Assembly (NCBI RefSeq): GCF_015354405.1
Contig: NZ_JADKYP010000005.1
Span: 1 to 64,000, forward strand
From: Nocardia sp. BSTN01
GTDB lineage: Bacteria > Actinomycetota > Actinomycetes > Mycobacteriales > Mycobacteriaceae
Direction: 5' to 3'
Length of the DNA stretch: 64,000 nucleotides
Shown here: piece after piece, positions 26,880 to 35,999 of the stretch
Numbering within the stretch: the stretch's first letter is position 1
Layout of the letters: each line of letters starts with the position of its first letter
Notes under the pieces: model-generated
What the model was told of the DNA's origin: nothing
The model's input: the letters and a program-made list of their open reading frames with translations, nothing else
Databases searched by the model: none
Position numbers and translations under genes: made by a program

Positions 26880-26893
26880 TAGAACGGGTTCTA
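26880..26893. promoter_or_regulatory. KstR-like operator, proximal site upstream of the epimerase
   Basis: TAGAACGGGTTCTA is a perfect match to the KstR consensus with symmetric flanks, ending 12 bases before the epimerase ATG. The close pair of sites in front of a putative steroid dehydrogenase makes this the strongest KstR call in the window. Confidence 0.78.
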
Positions 26894-26905
26894 TATTCTC
26901 ATCGC

Positions 26906-27898
26906 ATGAAGGTCGCAGTCACCGGCGCAGCCGGCTTCCTTGGCACGAATCTGCTCCACCAGCTGGTGGAGCGCGGTCACGAGGTGACCGCCATCGATCG
27001 GGTTCGGCCCTCCGGCGCCACGGATCCGAGTGTGACCTGGGTGAGCGGCGACGTGCTGGACCCGGCCTCGATGCGTTCGGCTCTGGCCGGTGCGGAAGTG
27101 GTCTACCACCTGGTCGCCGTGATCACTCTCGCGCATCGCAACGACCTGGCCTGGCGGGTGAACACCGAAGGTGTGCGGGTCGTGGCCGAAGCCGCGCTGG
27201 CGGTCGGCGCCCGGCGCATGGTGCACGCCAGTTCGATCCACGCCTTCAACCAGTACAGCTGCGGCGGCCGCATCGACGAGAACGCGCCGCGCTCGGTCGA
27301 TCCGGCGTTGCCCGTCTACGACCGCTCCAAATTCCAGGGCGAGGTGGAATTGCGTGCGGTCGTCGCCCGGGGTCTGGACGCCGTGATCTGCAATCCGTCC
27401 GGTGTGTACGGCCCGGTCGATCACTCCGACTCCCGGATCAATACGACGCTGTGGGATGCCGCGCGCGGACGGGTGCCGGTGATGATCGGCGGCGGATTCG
27501 ATCTGGTCGACGTGCGCGACGTCGCCACCGGCCTGATTCTCGCCGGCGAGCGCGGGCGCACCGGTGAGAACTATCTGCTGTCCGGGGCGATGGTGACGAT
27601 GCTCGAGGTCACCCAGCTCGCCGCCCAGGTGAACGGGAAACGGGGCCCGCGCTTCGCCATTCCGGCCAAGGTGATCTCCGGGGCGCTGCCGGTGCTGGAA
27701 CCGATCGGGAAGATGCTGGGCAGCGACCGGGTGTCGCGGGCGGCGATGGGTGCGCTGCTGTCGGCGCCCGAGATCGACGGGACCAGGGCGCGGACCGAAC
27801 TCGGCTACCTGCCCCGGCCGACCGAGGAAACCGTGCGTGACCTGGTGGCCTTCTATAAGGGCGAGTCTGTGCGCACAGTCGCGAGCAGTATGGCCTGA
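26906..27898 (+). CDS. NAD-dependent epimerase/hydroxysteroid dehydrogenase-like protein
   Basis: A 330-residue extended SDR from ATG 26906. NAD-binding GAAGFLG lies at 7-13 and the catalytic YDRSK at 138-142 (Tyr138, Lys142). VICNPSGVYGPVDHSDSRINT and DVRDVATGLILA are typical of extended SDRs. The C-terminus (VISGALPVLEPIGKMLG) resembles 3-beta-hydroxysteroid dehydrogenase/NSDHL-like proteins, which use this fold. Two KstR-like operators overlap its promoter. A role in sterol side-chain or ring oxidation is likely from context, but general nucleotide-sugar epimerase activity is possible. Confidence 0.85.
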   Translation: MKVAVTGAAGFLGTNLLHQLVERGHEVTAIDRVRPSGATDPSVTWVSGDVLDPASMRSALAGAEVVYHLVAVITLAHRNDLAWRVNTEGVRVVAEAALAVGARRMVHASSIHAFNQYSCGGRIDENAPRSVDPALPVYDRSKFQGEVELRAVVARGLDAVICNPSGVYGPVDHSDSRINTTLWDAARGRVPVMIGGGFDLVDVRDVATGLILAGERGRTGENYLLSGAMVTMLEVTQLAAQVNGKRGPRFAIPAKVISGALPVLEPIGKMLGSDRVSRAAMGALLSAPEIDGTRARTELGYLPRPTEETVRDLVAFYKGESVRTVASSMA

Positions 27899-27964
27899 CG
27901 GTCGTTCCGGGACGGCGCCGCGGCATGAACGGGGTGCGTGTGCGGCGCGGTCCTTGACATCGTA

Positions 27965-27980
27965 TCGAACGGGTGTTCGA
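27965..27980. promoter_or_regulatory. LexA (SOS) box upstream of the radical SAM gene
   Basis: TCGAACGGGTGTTCGA is a perfect match to the mycobacterial/Gram-positive SOS box (CGAACnnnnGTTCG with symmetric T/A flanks). It lies 9 bases before the GTG start and five bases after a TTGACA (27954-27959) that could be the -35 element. The M. tuberculosis homologue Rv2578c is known to have a LexA site, which supports function. Confidence 0.85.
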
Positions 27981-27988
27981 CTGAACGG

Positions 27989-29032
27989 GTGCGATGGCAG
28001 AACCAGAACCCGGCAGCCGACGACGGCGCGCTCCCAGGACTGGAGCGTGCCGGATTCGTCCGCAGCGTGCAGACACCGGACTTCGAGGGTGTCACCTTTC
28101 ACGAAGTGCTGTGTAAGAGCGCGCTGAACAAGGTGCCACAGCGTTCGGCGGTGCCGTTCGAATGGACGATCAATCCGATGCGCGGCTGTTCGCATGCCTG
28201 CCGATACTGCTTCGCCCGCCCCACCCACGAATATCTGGACCTGGACGCCGGGCGTGATTTCGACACCCAGATCGTGGTGAAGACCAACGTGGCCGCGGTG
28301 CTGCGCCAGGAATTGCGCCGGCGCACGTGGCGGCGCGACCCGGTCGCGCTGGGCACCAATACCGATCCCTACCAGCGCGCCGAGGGACGTTACCGCCTGA
28401 TGCCGGGGATCATCGCCGCCCTCACCGACGCGCAGACGCCGTTCTCCATCCTCACCAAGGGCACGCTGCTGCGGCGGGACCTGCCGCTGCTGGTGGAAGC
28501 GGCCCGGGTGGTGCCGGTGAGCCTGGCGGTGTCGATCGCGACGGTCGACGAGGAGCTGCACCGCGCGGTCGAGCCGGGTACACCCGGCCCGCGGGCGCGG
28601 CTGGACCTGGTGCGGACGCTCGCGGAGGCCGGATTCGACGTGAACGTGATGGTGGCTCCCGTCATTCCGTATCTCACCGACGACGTCGACCACCTGGACC
28701 GATTGTTCGGCGCGATCGCGGCGTCCGGCGCGGCGCGGGCCACCGTGCTGCCCATGCATCTGCGCGGAAGTACCCGGGGCTGGTTCCTGCAATGGCTGGC
28801 CGAAACTCACCCGGCGCTGCTGCGGCGATACCGGCAGTTGTACGGTCGTGGGGCGTACGTCACACCGGAGTACTCTGCGTGGTTACGGCAGCGAGTGGAT
28901 CCACTGCTGGCCCGGTATCGGCTCGATCGGCACCGGGACCTACCGGCGCGGGGCCGGGCCGCGGGCTCCTCCGAGCCGGACGGTGACGTGCAGGCAATAC
29001 GGTCCGACCCGCAGTTGGCGTTGTTCGGTTGA
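27989..29032 (+). CDS. SPL-family radical SAM protein (Rv2578c-like)
   Basis: A 347-residue protein from GTG 27989 (V-R-W-Q-N-Q). The iron-sulfur motif GCSHACRYCFA gives Cys67, Cys71 and Cys74. It then reads RDPVALGTNTDPYQRAEGRYRLMPGIIAAL and PFSILTKGTLLRRDLPLLVEAA, matching the spore-photoproduct-lyase-like family and mycobacterial Rv2578c closely over the length. The reaction is unknown; DNA repair is suggested by the SPL relationship and the LexA box. Upstream in-frame codons are ignored because they run through the promoter. Confidence 0.9.
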   Translation: MRWQNQNPAADDGALPGLERAGFVRSVQTPDFEGVTFHEVLCKSALNKVPQRSAVPFEWTINPMRGCSHACRYCFARPTHEYLDLDAGRDFDTQIVVKTNVAAVLRQELRRRTWRRDPVALGTNTDPYQRAEGRYRLMPGIIAALTDAQTPFSILTKGTLLRRDLPLLVEAARVVPVSLAVSIATVDEELHRAVEPGTPGPRARLDLVRTLAEAGFDVNVMVAPVIPYLTDDVDHLDRLFGAIAASGAARATVLPMHLRGSTRGWFLQWLAETHPALLRRYRQLYGRGAYVTPEYSAWLRQRVDPLLARYRLDRHRDLPARGRAAGSSEPDGDVQAIRSDPQLALFG

Positions 29033-29058
29033 TCGTTCCGCCGGATACCGGCGGACCC

Positions 29059-29079
29059 ACCGGCCCCTGGGGGCCCGGT
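29059..29079 (+). terminator. Possible terminator after the radical SAM gene
   Basis: Nine complementary bases (29059-29067 with 29070-29079) with a one-base bulge and a very tight loop, 26 bases after the radical SAM stop and before the korA promoter region. Plausible but short. Confidence 0.4.
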
Positions 29080-29192
29080 CGCTCGCGGCCGAAATTCGTT
29101 GTACCGCATGCTCGCCGGGTTGTTCGTTCCACGGATTCTCCGGCGAGCCGCGGAGTAACTTGGCGTGTGGTACCTCATCCCTACGAGGAAGT

Positions 29193-29226
29193 GATGCAGG
29201 CGCATGGTGTCGAATCAGGGCGTTGA
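29193..29226 (+). other. Ten-codon leader ORF overlapping the korA start
   Basis: ATG 29193 directly follows GAGGAAGTG, a good ribosome binding site, and encodes MQAHGVESGR before a TGA at 29223-29225, nineteen bases inside korA. The korA ATG itself lacks an equivalent site. It may couple or tune korA translation, or the korA ATG may simply be read with a long spacer. Confidence 0.3.
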
Positions 29227-31156
29227 CGGCCCCACCGGCAGCGAAAAATTGGAGAAGGTCGTCATCCGCTTCGCCGGTGATTCCGGCGACGGTATGCAGC
29301 TGACCGGAGACCGATTCACCCACGAGGCGGCCGCCTTCGGCAACGACCTCGCCACCCAGCCGAACTTTCCGGCCGAGATCCGCGCACCCCAGGGCACGCT
29401 CCCCGGGGTGTCGTCGTTCCAGATTCAGATCGCCGACTACGACATCCTCACTGCGGGCGATCAGCCCGACGTGCTGGTGGCCATGAATCCGGCCGCACTG
29501 AAGGCGAACGTCGACGATCTCGCACGAGGGGCGACGGTCATCGTCAATACCGACGAATTCACCAAACGCACCCTCGCGAAGGTCGGCTACGAACGAGATC
29601 CGCTGACCGACGACAGTCTCGGTGACTTCGTGGTGCACCGGGTGCCGATGACGTCGCTGACACTGACCGCGACCGAACCGGCCGGGGTCGGCAAGAAGGA
29701 CGGCCAGCGCGCGAAGAACATGTTCGCCCTGGGGCTGCTGTCGTGGATGTACGGCCGCCCGCTCGGCGGTACCGAGGCCTTCATGCGCGAGAAGTTCGCC
29801 GCCACACCGGAAATCGGCGAGGCGAACGTGCTGGCGTTCCGGGCCGGCTGGAACTACGGCGAAACGACCGAAACCTTCGCCACCACCTACGAAGTCGCGC
29901 CCGCCGCGCTGCCGCCGGGCACCTACCGGCAGATCACCGGCAATACCGCCCTCGCCTACGGCGTGATCGCGGCCGGGCAACTGTCCGGGCTGCCGGTGTT
30001 CCTCGGTACCTATCCGATCACGCCGGCCTCCGACATCCTGCACGAACTGAGCAAGCACAAGAACTTCGGTGTCACCACCTTCCAGGCCGAGGACGAGATC
30101 GCGGGAATCGGTGCGGCACTGGGTGCTTCGATCGGTGGCGCGCTCGGCGTGACGAGTACCTCGGGTCCCGGACTGGCGCTCAAGAGCGAGACTATCGGCT
30201 TGGCGGTGATGACGGAACTGCCGCTGGTGATCATCGACGTCCAGCGCGGCGGTCCCTCGACCGGCCTGCCCACCAAGACCGAACAGGCCGATCTGCTCCA
30301 GGCGCTGTACGGGCGCAACGGCGAATCGCCCGTCGCGGTAGTGGCTCCGCGCTCCCCGGCGGACTGTTTCGCGGCCGCGGTGGACGCGGCGCGGATCGCG
30401 CTCACCTACCGCACCCCGGTTCTGCTGCTGTCCGACGGTGCCATCGCCAACGGATCCGAGCCGTGGTCGATTCCACGAGTCAGCGACCTCGAGCCGATCG
30501 ATCCGGCATTCGAACCGCCGGCCGAAGAGGGCGCCGCGGCCGGGCAATCGTTCCAGCCCTACGCGCGCGACCCGGAAACCCTTGCCAGGCCACTGGCCAG
30601 GCCCGGAACCGCCGGCCGCGCGCACCGGATCGGCGGCCTGGAGAAGGCCGACGGCAGCGGCAACATCTCCTACGATCCGGCCAACCACGAATTGATGGTC
30701 CGCCTGCGTCAGGCGAAGATCGACGGCATCGCGGTGCCCGACCTCGAGGTCGACGACCCCGACGGCACCGCCGATCTGCTGCTGATCGGCTGGGGCAGTT
30801 CCTACGGCCCGATCGGTGAGGCGTGCCGGCGGGCGCGCCGCCGCGGCGTACCGGTCGCGCAAGCGCATCTGCGGTACCTCAACCCGCTGCCCGCCAATAC
30901 CGGCGAGGTGTTGCGCCGCTACCGCCGGGTCGTCGCGCCGGAGATGAACGGCGGCCAGCTGGCGTTGCTGCTGCGCGGCACATATCTGGTCGACGTGCAG
31001 CCGTGGACGAAGGTGGCCGGGACCGCCTTCTCCGCCCAGGAACTGGTCGGCGTGATCGACGCCGCACTGGACGGATCCATCGGCGAGCTGGAACAGAACA
31101 AGGCCTTCGATGCCCGGGCCCGGGCGACCTATCGCACGACAGGGGGACACCGATGA
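29204..31156 (+). CDS. korA: 2-oxoglutarate:ferredoxin oxidoreductase, alpha (fused gamma-alpha) subunit
   Basis: A 650-residue subunit of the enzyme that oxidatively decarboxylates 2-oxoglutarate to succinyl-CoA, reducing ferredoxin. The N-terminal gamma domain starts KVVIRFAGDSGDGMQLTGDRF; the alpha part begins around residue 240 (GNTALAYGVIAAGQLSGLPVFLGTYPITPASDILHEL) and holds EDEIAGIGAALGASIGGALGVTSTSGPG and DVQRGGPSTGLPTKTEQADL. The ATG at 29204 has no close Shine-Dalgarno; a short ORF from ATG 29193 with GAGGAAG upstream overlaps it. Its stop overlaps korB (ATGA). As in M. tuberculosis, korAB support the TCA cycle. Confidence 0.95.
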   Translation: MVSNQGVDGPTGSEKLEKVVIRFAGDSGDGMQLTGDRFTHEAAAFGNDLATQPNFPAEIRAPQGTLPGVSSFQIQIADYDILTAGDQPDVLVAMNPAALKANVDDLARGATVIVNTDEFTKRTLAKVGYERDPLTDDSLGDFVVHRVPMTSLTLTATEPAGVGKKDGQRAKNMFALGLLSWMYGRPLGGTEAFMREKFAATPEIGEANVLAFRAGWNYGETTETFATTYEVAPAALPPGTYRQITGNTALAYGVIAAGQLSGLPVFLGTYPITPASDILHELSKHKNFGVTTFQAEDEIAGIGAALGASIGGALGVTSTSGPGLALKSETIGLAVMTELPLVIIDVQRGGPSTGLPTKTEQADLLQALYGRNGESPVAVVAPRSPADCFAAAVDAARIALTYRTPVLLLSDGAIANGSEPWSIPRVSDLEPIDPAFEPPAEEGAAAGQSFQPYARDPETLARPLARPGTAGRAHRIGGLEKADGSGNISYDPANHELMVRLRQAKIDGIAVPDLEVDDPDGTADLLLIGWGSSYGPIGEACRRARRRGVPVAQAHLRYLNPLPANTGEVLRRYRRVVAPEMNGGQLALLLRGTYLVDVQPWTKVAGTAFSAQELVGVIDAALDGSIGELEQNKAFDARARATYRTTGGHR

Positions 31157-32232
31157 CCATCGTCGACACCTCGCTCATCGGCGCCGATCTCGGCTTGACC
31201 GGAGTCTCCGGAGTACCCGGCGCCGACGGCCCGCAGAAGGTCAAGGACTTCACCTCCGATCAGGAGGTGCGCTGGTGCCCCGGATGCGGTGACTACGTCA
31301 TTCTGGCGACCGTGCGCGGTTTCCTCGCCGAGCTGGGCTTGCGGCGGGAAAACCTGATGTTCGTCTCCGGTATCGGATGTTCCAGCCGGTTTCCGTACTA
31401 CCTGGACGCCTACGGCATCCACTCCATCCACGGCCGTGCCCCGGCGATCGCCACCGGACTCGCCGTGACCAGGCCGGATCTGTCGGTCTGGGTCGTCACC
31501 GGCGACGGCGACGCCCTCTCGATCGGCGGCAATCACCTCATCCACGCGCTGCGCCGCAACGTGAACATGACGATCCTGCTGTTCAACAACCGGATCTACG
31601 GCCTGACCAAGGGCCAGTACTCACCGACCTCCGAACCGGGGAAGGTGACCAAGTCGACGCCGCTCGGCTCGATCGACCACCCGTTCAACACGCTGTCGGT
31701 GGCGCTGGGAGCCGAGGCGAGTTTCGCCGCGCGCGCCCTCGACTCCGACCGCGCCGGCCTCACCGAGGTGCTGCGCGCCGCGGCCGAACACCGTGGCACC
31801 TCGTTCGTGGAGATCCTGCAGGACTGCCCGATCTTCAACGACGGCTCGTTCGACGCGCTGCGCCGCGACAACGCCGAATCCCACCTGATCCGCTTGCGGC
31901 ACGGGGAACCGATCCGCTTCGGCGCGGAGGGCGAATTCGCGGTGGTGCGCAACGGTTTCGGGCTCGAGGTGGTCGCGTCGTCGGAGGTTGCCGAGAGTGA
32001 GATCGTGGTGCACGACGCCCATTGCGAACGGTCCGAATACGCCTACGCGCTCTCGCGGTTGACCTCCCAGGATCTGACCCACGTCCCGATCGGCATCTTC
32101 CGCGACGTCGCCCGGCCCACCTACGACGACGGGGTCCGGGCGCAGACCGCGGTGGCGGTCGAACGCGCACCGGTCGGGCCGCAGTCGCTGCAGGATCTGC
32201 TCAACGGCCGCGAAACCTGGACCGTCGGCTGA
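31153..32232 (+). CDS. korB: 2-oxoglutarate:ferredoxin oxidoreductase, beta subunit
   Basis: A 359-residue subunit from ATG 31153, overlapping the korA stop by four bases. It carries the cluster-binding motif WCPGCGDY, SGIGCSSRFPYYL and the thiamine-diphosphate motif GDGDALSIGGNHLIHALRRNVNMTILLFNN. It pairs with KorA; a translationally coupled operon ensures equal amounts. The two subunits likely give an oxygen-tolerant kor system as in mycobacteria. Confidence 0.96.
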   Translation: MTIVDTSLIGADLGLTGVSGVPGADGPQKVKDFTSDQEVRWCPGCGDYVILATVRGFLAELGLRRENLMFVSGIGCSSRFPYYLDAYGIHSIHGRAPAIATGLAVTRPDLSVWVVTGDGDALSIGGNHLIHALRRNVNMTILLFNNRIYGLTKGQYSPTSEPGKVTKSTPLGSIDHPFNTLSVALGAEASFAARALDSDRAGLTEVLRAAAEHRGTSFVEILQDCPIFNDGSFDALRRDNAESHLIRLRHGEPIRFGAEGEFAVVRNGFGLEVVASSEVAESEIVVHDAHCERSEYAYALSRLTSQDLTHVPIGIFRDVARPTYDDGVRAQTAVAVERAPVGPQSLQDLLNGRETWTVG

Positions 32233-32321
32233 TCCGGAGGACCGGCGACCCGCAACGATTGGGTCCCTGAGCTTTTCGGCTCCCCGAGCGCGAGGCCCCG
32301 ACCGGGGCGTACGGGCCGGAA

Positions 32322-32861
32322 TCAGCGGTCGGCGACGAACGCGTCGACCAACTTCTTGCACAGGTCCGCGAAGCGGGTGCGGTCCGCCTTCTGGGCGTCG
32401 GTGAGTCCGTCGGTGCCGCCGGGGGAGTACACCACCAGGTGCACGTCCTGGTCGGGTGTGGCGCCCAGGAAATCGAGCAGGGTGGACCCGCCGCTGCCGT
32501 CCTTGGGCATGCCCAGATCCGCGGCGGCCAGTTTCTTCGCCTCGTCGGCGGCGGCATGGACCGCGTCGAGGGAGACGTGTCCGTTGCGCTGCTGCGGCGC
32601 CTTGTCGGCCGGACGGTCCGGATCGGCGGCGTCGGGGCTGTTCACCGCATGCCCGTCCGCATAGACGAGCAGCGTCGGCGCCGGCGTCACCCCGGCGTGC
32701 TCCCCGCCCGGAATCGTGGTCAGCGCCACCGACAATCCGGCCGCGGGTTCGTCGGCCACGGCCGTCAGCGCGCCACCGGCCACCGTCAGCGCCGCGGCGC
32801 ATACCGCCACGGCGACCCGCACACCCGGCACTGTTCGTCTCGCACCGCCGATAACCCGCAT
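32322..32861 (-). CDS. Secreted protein resembling subtilisin-inhibitor-like proteins
   Basis: A 179-residue protein from ATG 32861, with AGGAG eight bases upstream. It has a signal peptide (VRVAVAVCAAALTVAGGALTAVA, cleaved near residue 32) and a mature part with VALTTIPGGEHAGVTPAPTLLVYADGHAVNS, AVHAAADEAKKLAAADLG and RFADLCKKLVDAFVADR. SSI-type inhibitors in actinomycetes have a similar size and a strand-rich start, but the usual two disulfides are not present: only one mature Cys is clear. Call it secreted, with inhibitor-likeness as a weak suggestion. Confidence 0.6.
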   Translation of the reverse strand: MRVIGGARRTVPGVRVAVAVCAAALTVAGGALTAVADEPAAGLSVALTTIPGGEHAGVTPAPTLLVYADGHAVNSPDAADPDRPADKAPQQRNGHVSLDAVHAAADEAKKLAAADLGMPKDGSGGSTLLDFLGATPDQDVHLVVYSPGGTDGLTDAQKADRTRFADLCKKLVDAFVADR

Positions 32862-32968
32862 GTCGTTCACTCCTGCCCTCCGCCCGTCCCGGTCTCGTCG
32901 ATCATTGTGCCCGCACAGCTGCCGGCATCCGCCCGGCCCGCCCGTTCGAAAGCTCCGCCCGGCCCCGC

Positions 32969-33868
32969 TCAGCGCAGCGCCGGCGGATTGTTCAGATCCG
33001 GTGCCGAGAAGGTGTCACACGCCGCGACCTGGCCGTTCCGGTAGCCGGTCAGGAACCACTTCTGCCGCTCGTTCGACGAACCGTGCGTCCAGCCTTCCGG
33101 ATTCACCCGGCCGGTCGCGGCCTTCTGGATCCGGTCGTCGCCGACCGCCGCCGCGGCGGAGAGCGCGTCTTGGATGTCGCTGTCGGACAACGGCTTCAGC
33201 AGCGGCTGGGAACCGCCGGGCGCCGGTGTCTTGTCCGCGTAGCTCGCCCACAGGCCCGCATAACAGTCGGCCTGCAATTCGAGTCGAACCGATCCGGAAT
33301 CAGGCCCCTTGGGATCGCGCTGCGCACGCCCGCTGTCGCCCAGCAGGTTCTGGATGTGATGGCCGAATTCGTGCGCCACCACGTACTCCTCGGCCAGCGG
33401 ACCACCCGCCGCCCCGAACTTGTCCCGCAGCTCCTGGAAGAACCCGGTATCGAAATAGGCCTTGCGGTCCGCCGGACAGTAGAAGGGGCCGACCGCGCTG
33501 GTCGCGTTGCCGCATCGGGTGGTGACCGACCCGGTGAACAGCGTCACGCCGGGTTTCGTGTACTGCACCCGGGTCTGACGCGGCAGGACCCCGCCCCAGA
33601 CGCCGTCGAGACTCTGCGCGGTCAGCACCACCCGGCACTGTGCGTACCGGTTAGCGTCACCGTTGGTTTTGCAGACGGAGGTGTCGACGCCACCGGTCTG
33701 CGTTCCCGAGGTTCCGCTGCCGAGCAGATTGCCCGGATTCACACCGAACAGCACCGCGAGGATCAGCACGATCAAGCCACCGCCACCGCCCAAGGCGAGC
33801 TTGGGGCCCATGCCGCCGCCGGTGGAGACCCGGTCCGGATCGATATCCATACCTTCGTTGAAGGTCAT
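32969..33868 (-). CDS. Neutral zinc metallopeptidase (YpfJ family, Rv2575-like)
   Basis: A 299-residue membrane protein from ATG 33868. A Gly-rich stretch precedes one TM helix (about 31-42, [12 protein letters not shown]); the extracytoplasmic domain has the zinc motif HEFGHH (His166, Glu167, His170), four Cys that may form disulfides (positions 66, 78, 119, 131), and a downstream third ligand region with [13 protein letters not shown]. This is the YpfJ/neutral zinc metallopeptidase pattern, and gene order next to aspS matches mycobacterial Rv2575. Substrate unknown. Confidence 0.92.
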   Translation of the reverse strand: MTFNEGMDIDPDRVSTGGGMGPKLALGGGGGLIVLILAVLFGVNPGNLLGSGTSGTQTGGVDTSVCKTNGDANRYAQCRVVLTAQSLDGVWGGVLPRQTRVQYTKPGVTLFTGSVTTRCGNATSAVGPFYCPADRKAYFDTGFFQELRDKFGAAGGPLAEEYVVAHEFGHHIQNLLGDSGRAQRDPKGPDSGSVRLELQADCYAGLWASYADKTPAPGGSQPLLKPLSDSDIQDALSAAAAVGDDRIQKAATGRVNPEGWTHGSSNERQKWFLTGYRNGQVAACDTFSAPDLNNPPALR

Positions 33869-34092
33869 CGTTGCTGCTCCTGTGGATCGAGTGGGCTGCT
33901 CGGCGCTGGTCAGCCGAAACAACCTCTACAGCTTGGCATGAGCGTCCGCGGCTCGGGAGACGAGTGGCGTCGTGTCCGCCGAGTGAGACGGAGAGTCGGA
34001 TATCGGTTTCCGTCCGGCCGACGCGCCTCACTACCATGGGGGCGCACCAGGTCATTCCGTGCCCGGTGCACCGTGTCGTCGAAAGGATTCCC

Positions 34093-35883
34093 GTGCTGCG
34101 CACCCACTTGGCTGGTTCGCTGCGAAGCGAGCACGCCGGTCTGACCGTCACCCTCACCGGCTGGGTGGCCCGGCGGCGAGACCACGGTGGCGTGATCTTC
34201 ATCGATCTGCGCGATGCGTCGGGGGTCGCGCAGGTGGTCTTCCGCGAAGGTGTGCCGGCCGAACAGGCCCACAAGCTGCGGGCGGAGTACTGCGTGCAGG
34301 TCACCGGTGTGGTCGAGGGACGTCCGAACGGCAGCGAGAACCCGAACCTGCCCACCGGTGCGATCGAGGTGAACGTCACCGAACTCGTGGTGCTCAACGA
34401 GGCCGCGCCGCTGCCGTTCCAGCTCGACGAGCAGCCCGGCGAAGAGGCGCGCCTGAAGTACCGCTACCTCGATCTGCGCCGCGAGGGCCCCGCGCACGCC
34501 ATCCGGCTGCGGTCGAAGGTCAACGCCGCCGCCCGCGAGGTGCTGGCCCAGCATGCGTTCGTCGAGGTCGAGACCCCGACCATGACGCGGTCCACCCCCG
34601 AGGGCGCGCGCGACTTTCTGGTGCCCGCGCGGCTGCAGCCCGGCAAGTTCTACGCCCTGCCGCAGAGCCCGCAGCTGTTCAAGCAGTTGCTGATGGTCTC
34701 GGGCGTGGAGCGGTACTACCAGATCGCCCGCTGCTACCGCGACGAGGATTTCCGCGCCGACCGCCAGCCCGAGTTCACCCAGCTCGACCTGGAGATGAGC
34801 TTCGTGACGCAGGAGGATGTGATCCTGCTGGCCGAGGACATCCTGGTCGCGCTGTGGAAGCTGGTCGGCCACGAGATCCCCACGCCGATTCCGCACATGA
34901 CCTACGCGGAGGCGATGCGCCGCTACGGCAGCGACAAACCAGATCTGCGCTTCGGCATCGAGATCACCGAATGCGCCGAGTACTTCAAGGACACCTCCTT
35001 CCGGGTCTTCCAGGCGCCGTATGTCGGCGCGGTCGTGATGCCGGGCGGGGCGAGCCAGCCGCGGCGCCAGCTCGACGCCTGGCAGGAATGGGCCAAGCAG
35101 CGCGGGGCGAAGGGCCTGGCCTACATCCTGGTCGGCGAGGACGGCACCCTCGGCGGCCCGGTCGCCAAGAACCTGTCCGACGCCGAACGCGAGGGCCTGG
35201 CCAAGCACGTCGGCGCCGCTCCGGGTGACTGCATCTTCTTCGGCGCCGGAGAGGCGAAGTCGAGCCGGGCGTTGCTGGGCGCGGCGCGTGGCGAGATCGC
35301 GCGCAAGTGCGGACTGATCGACGAGGACGCCTGGGCGTTCGTGTGGATCGTGGACGCGCCGATGTTCGAGCCCGCCGCCGACGCCACCGCGAGCGGCGAT
35401 GTGGCACTGGGACATTCGGCCTGGACCGCGGTGCACCACGCGTTCACCTCGCCGAAGCCGGAGTCCATCGACACCTTCGACACCGATCCGGGCGCGGCGC
35501 TGGCCTACGCCTACGACATCGTCTGCAACGGCAACGAGATCGGCGGCGGCAGTATCCGCATCCATCGCCGCGACGTGCAGGAGCGGGTGTTCAAGGTCAT
35601 GGGCATCAGCCACGACGAGGCGCAGGAGAAGTTCGGATTCCTGTTGGACGCCTTCGCCTTCGGCGCGCCGCCGCACGGGGGAATCGCCTTCGGCTGGGAC
35701 CGCATCACCGCGCTGCTGGCCGGGGTGGATTCGATTCGCGAGGTCATCGCGTTCCCGAAGTCCGGTGGCGGCGTGGACCCGCTGACGGAGGCGCCGGCGC
35801 CCATCACCGCGCAGCAGCGCAAGGAAGCCGGCCTCGACGTGGTGCTCGACGAGCACGGCAAGCCGAAGGCCGCCTCGGCCTGA
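34093..35883 (+). CDS. aspS: Aspartyl-tRNA synthetase (bacterial type)
   Basis: A 596-residue class II synthetase from GTG 34093 with GAAAGGA upstream. The N-terminal OB-fold anticodon domain ([24 protein letters not shown]) is followed by the catalytic core ([65 protein letters not shown]), the bacterial GAD insertion, and motif 3 [16 protein letters not shown]. As in other actinobacteria lacking asparaginyl-tRNA synthetase it may be non-discriminating, which cannot be read from sequence alone. Confidence 0.97.
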   Translation: MLRTHLAGSLRSEHAGLTVTLTGWVARRRDHGGVIFIDLRDASGVAQVVFREGVPAEQAHKLRAEYCVQVTGVVEGRPNGSENPNLPTGAIEVNVTELVVLNEAAPLPFQLDEQPGEEARLKYRYLDLRREGPAHAIRLRSKVNAAAREVLAQHAFVEVETPTMTRSTPEGARDFLVPARLQPGKFYALPQSPQLFKQLLMVSGVERYYQIARCYRDEDFRADRQPEFTQLDLEMSFVTQEDVILLAEDILVALWKLVGHEIPTPIPHMTYAEAMRRYGSDKPDLRFGIEITECAEYFKDTSFRVFQAPYVGAVVMPGGASQPRRQLDAWQEWAKQRGAKGLAYILVGEDGTLGGPVAKNLSDAEREGLAKHVGAAPGDCIFFGAGEAKSSRALLGAARGEIARKCGLIDEDAWAFVWIVDAPMFEPAADATASGDVALGHSAWTAVHHAFTSPKPESIDTFDTDPGAALAYAYDIVCNGNEIGGGSIRIHRRDVQERVFKVMGISHDEAQEKFGFLLDAFAFGAPPHGGIAFGWDRITALLAGVDSIREVIAFPKSGGGVDPLTEAPAPITAQQRKEAGLDVVLDEHGKPKAASA

Positions 35884-35999
35884 TCCGGAACCGGATGTGC
35901 CGCCGCGGTTGTGGGCAGTCGCGGCCGCGCACCGGTTAGTCTGCAGATCGTCCGGCGCCATTCGGTGCCGGAGGATCGTGCCGACGACAGGGGACTGAG

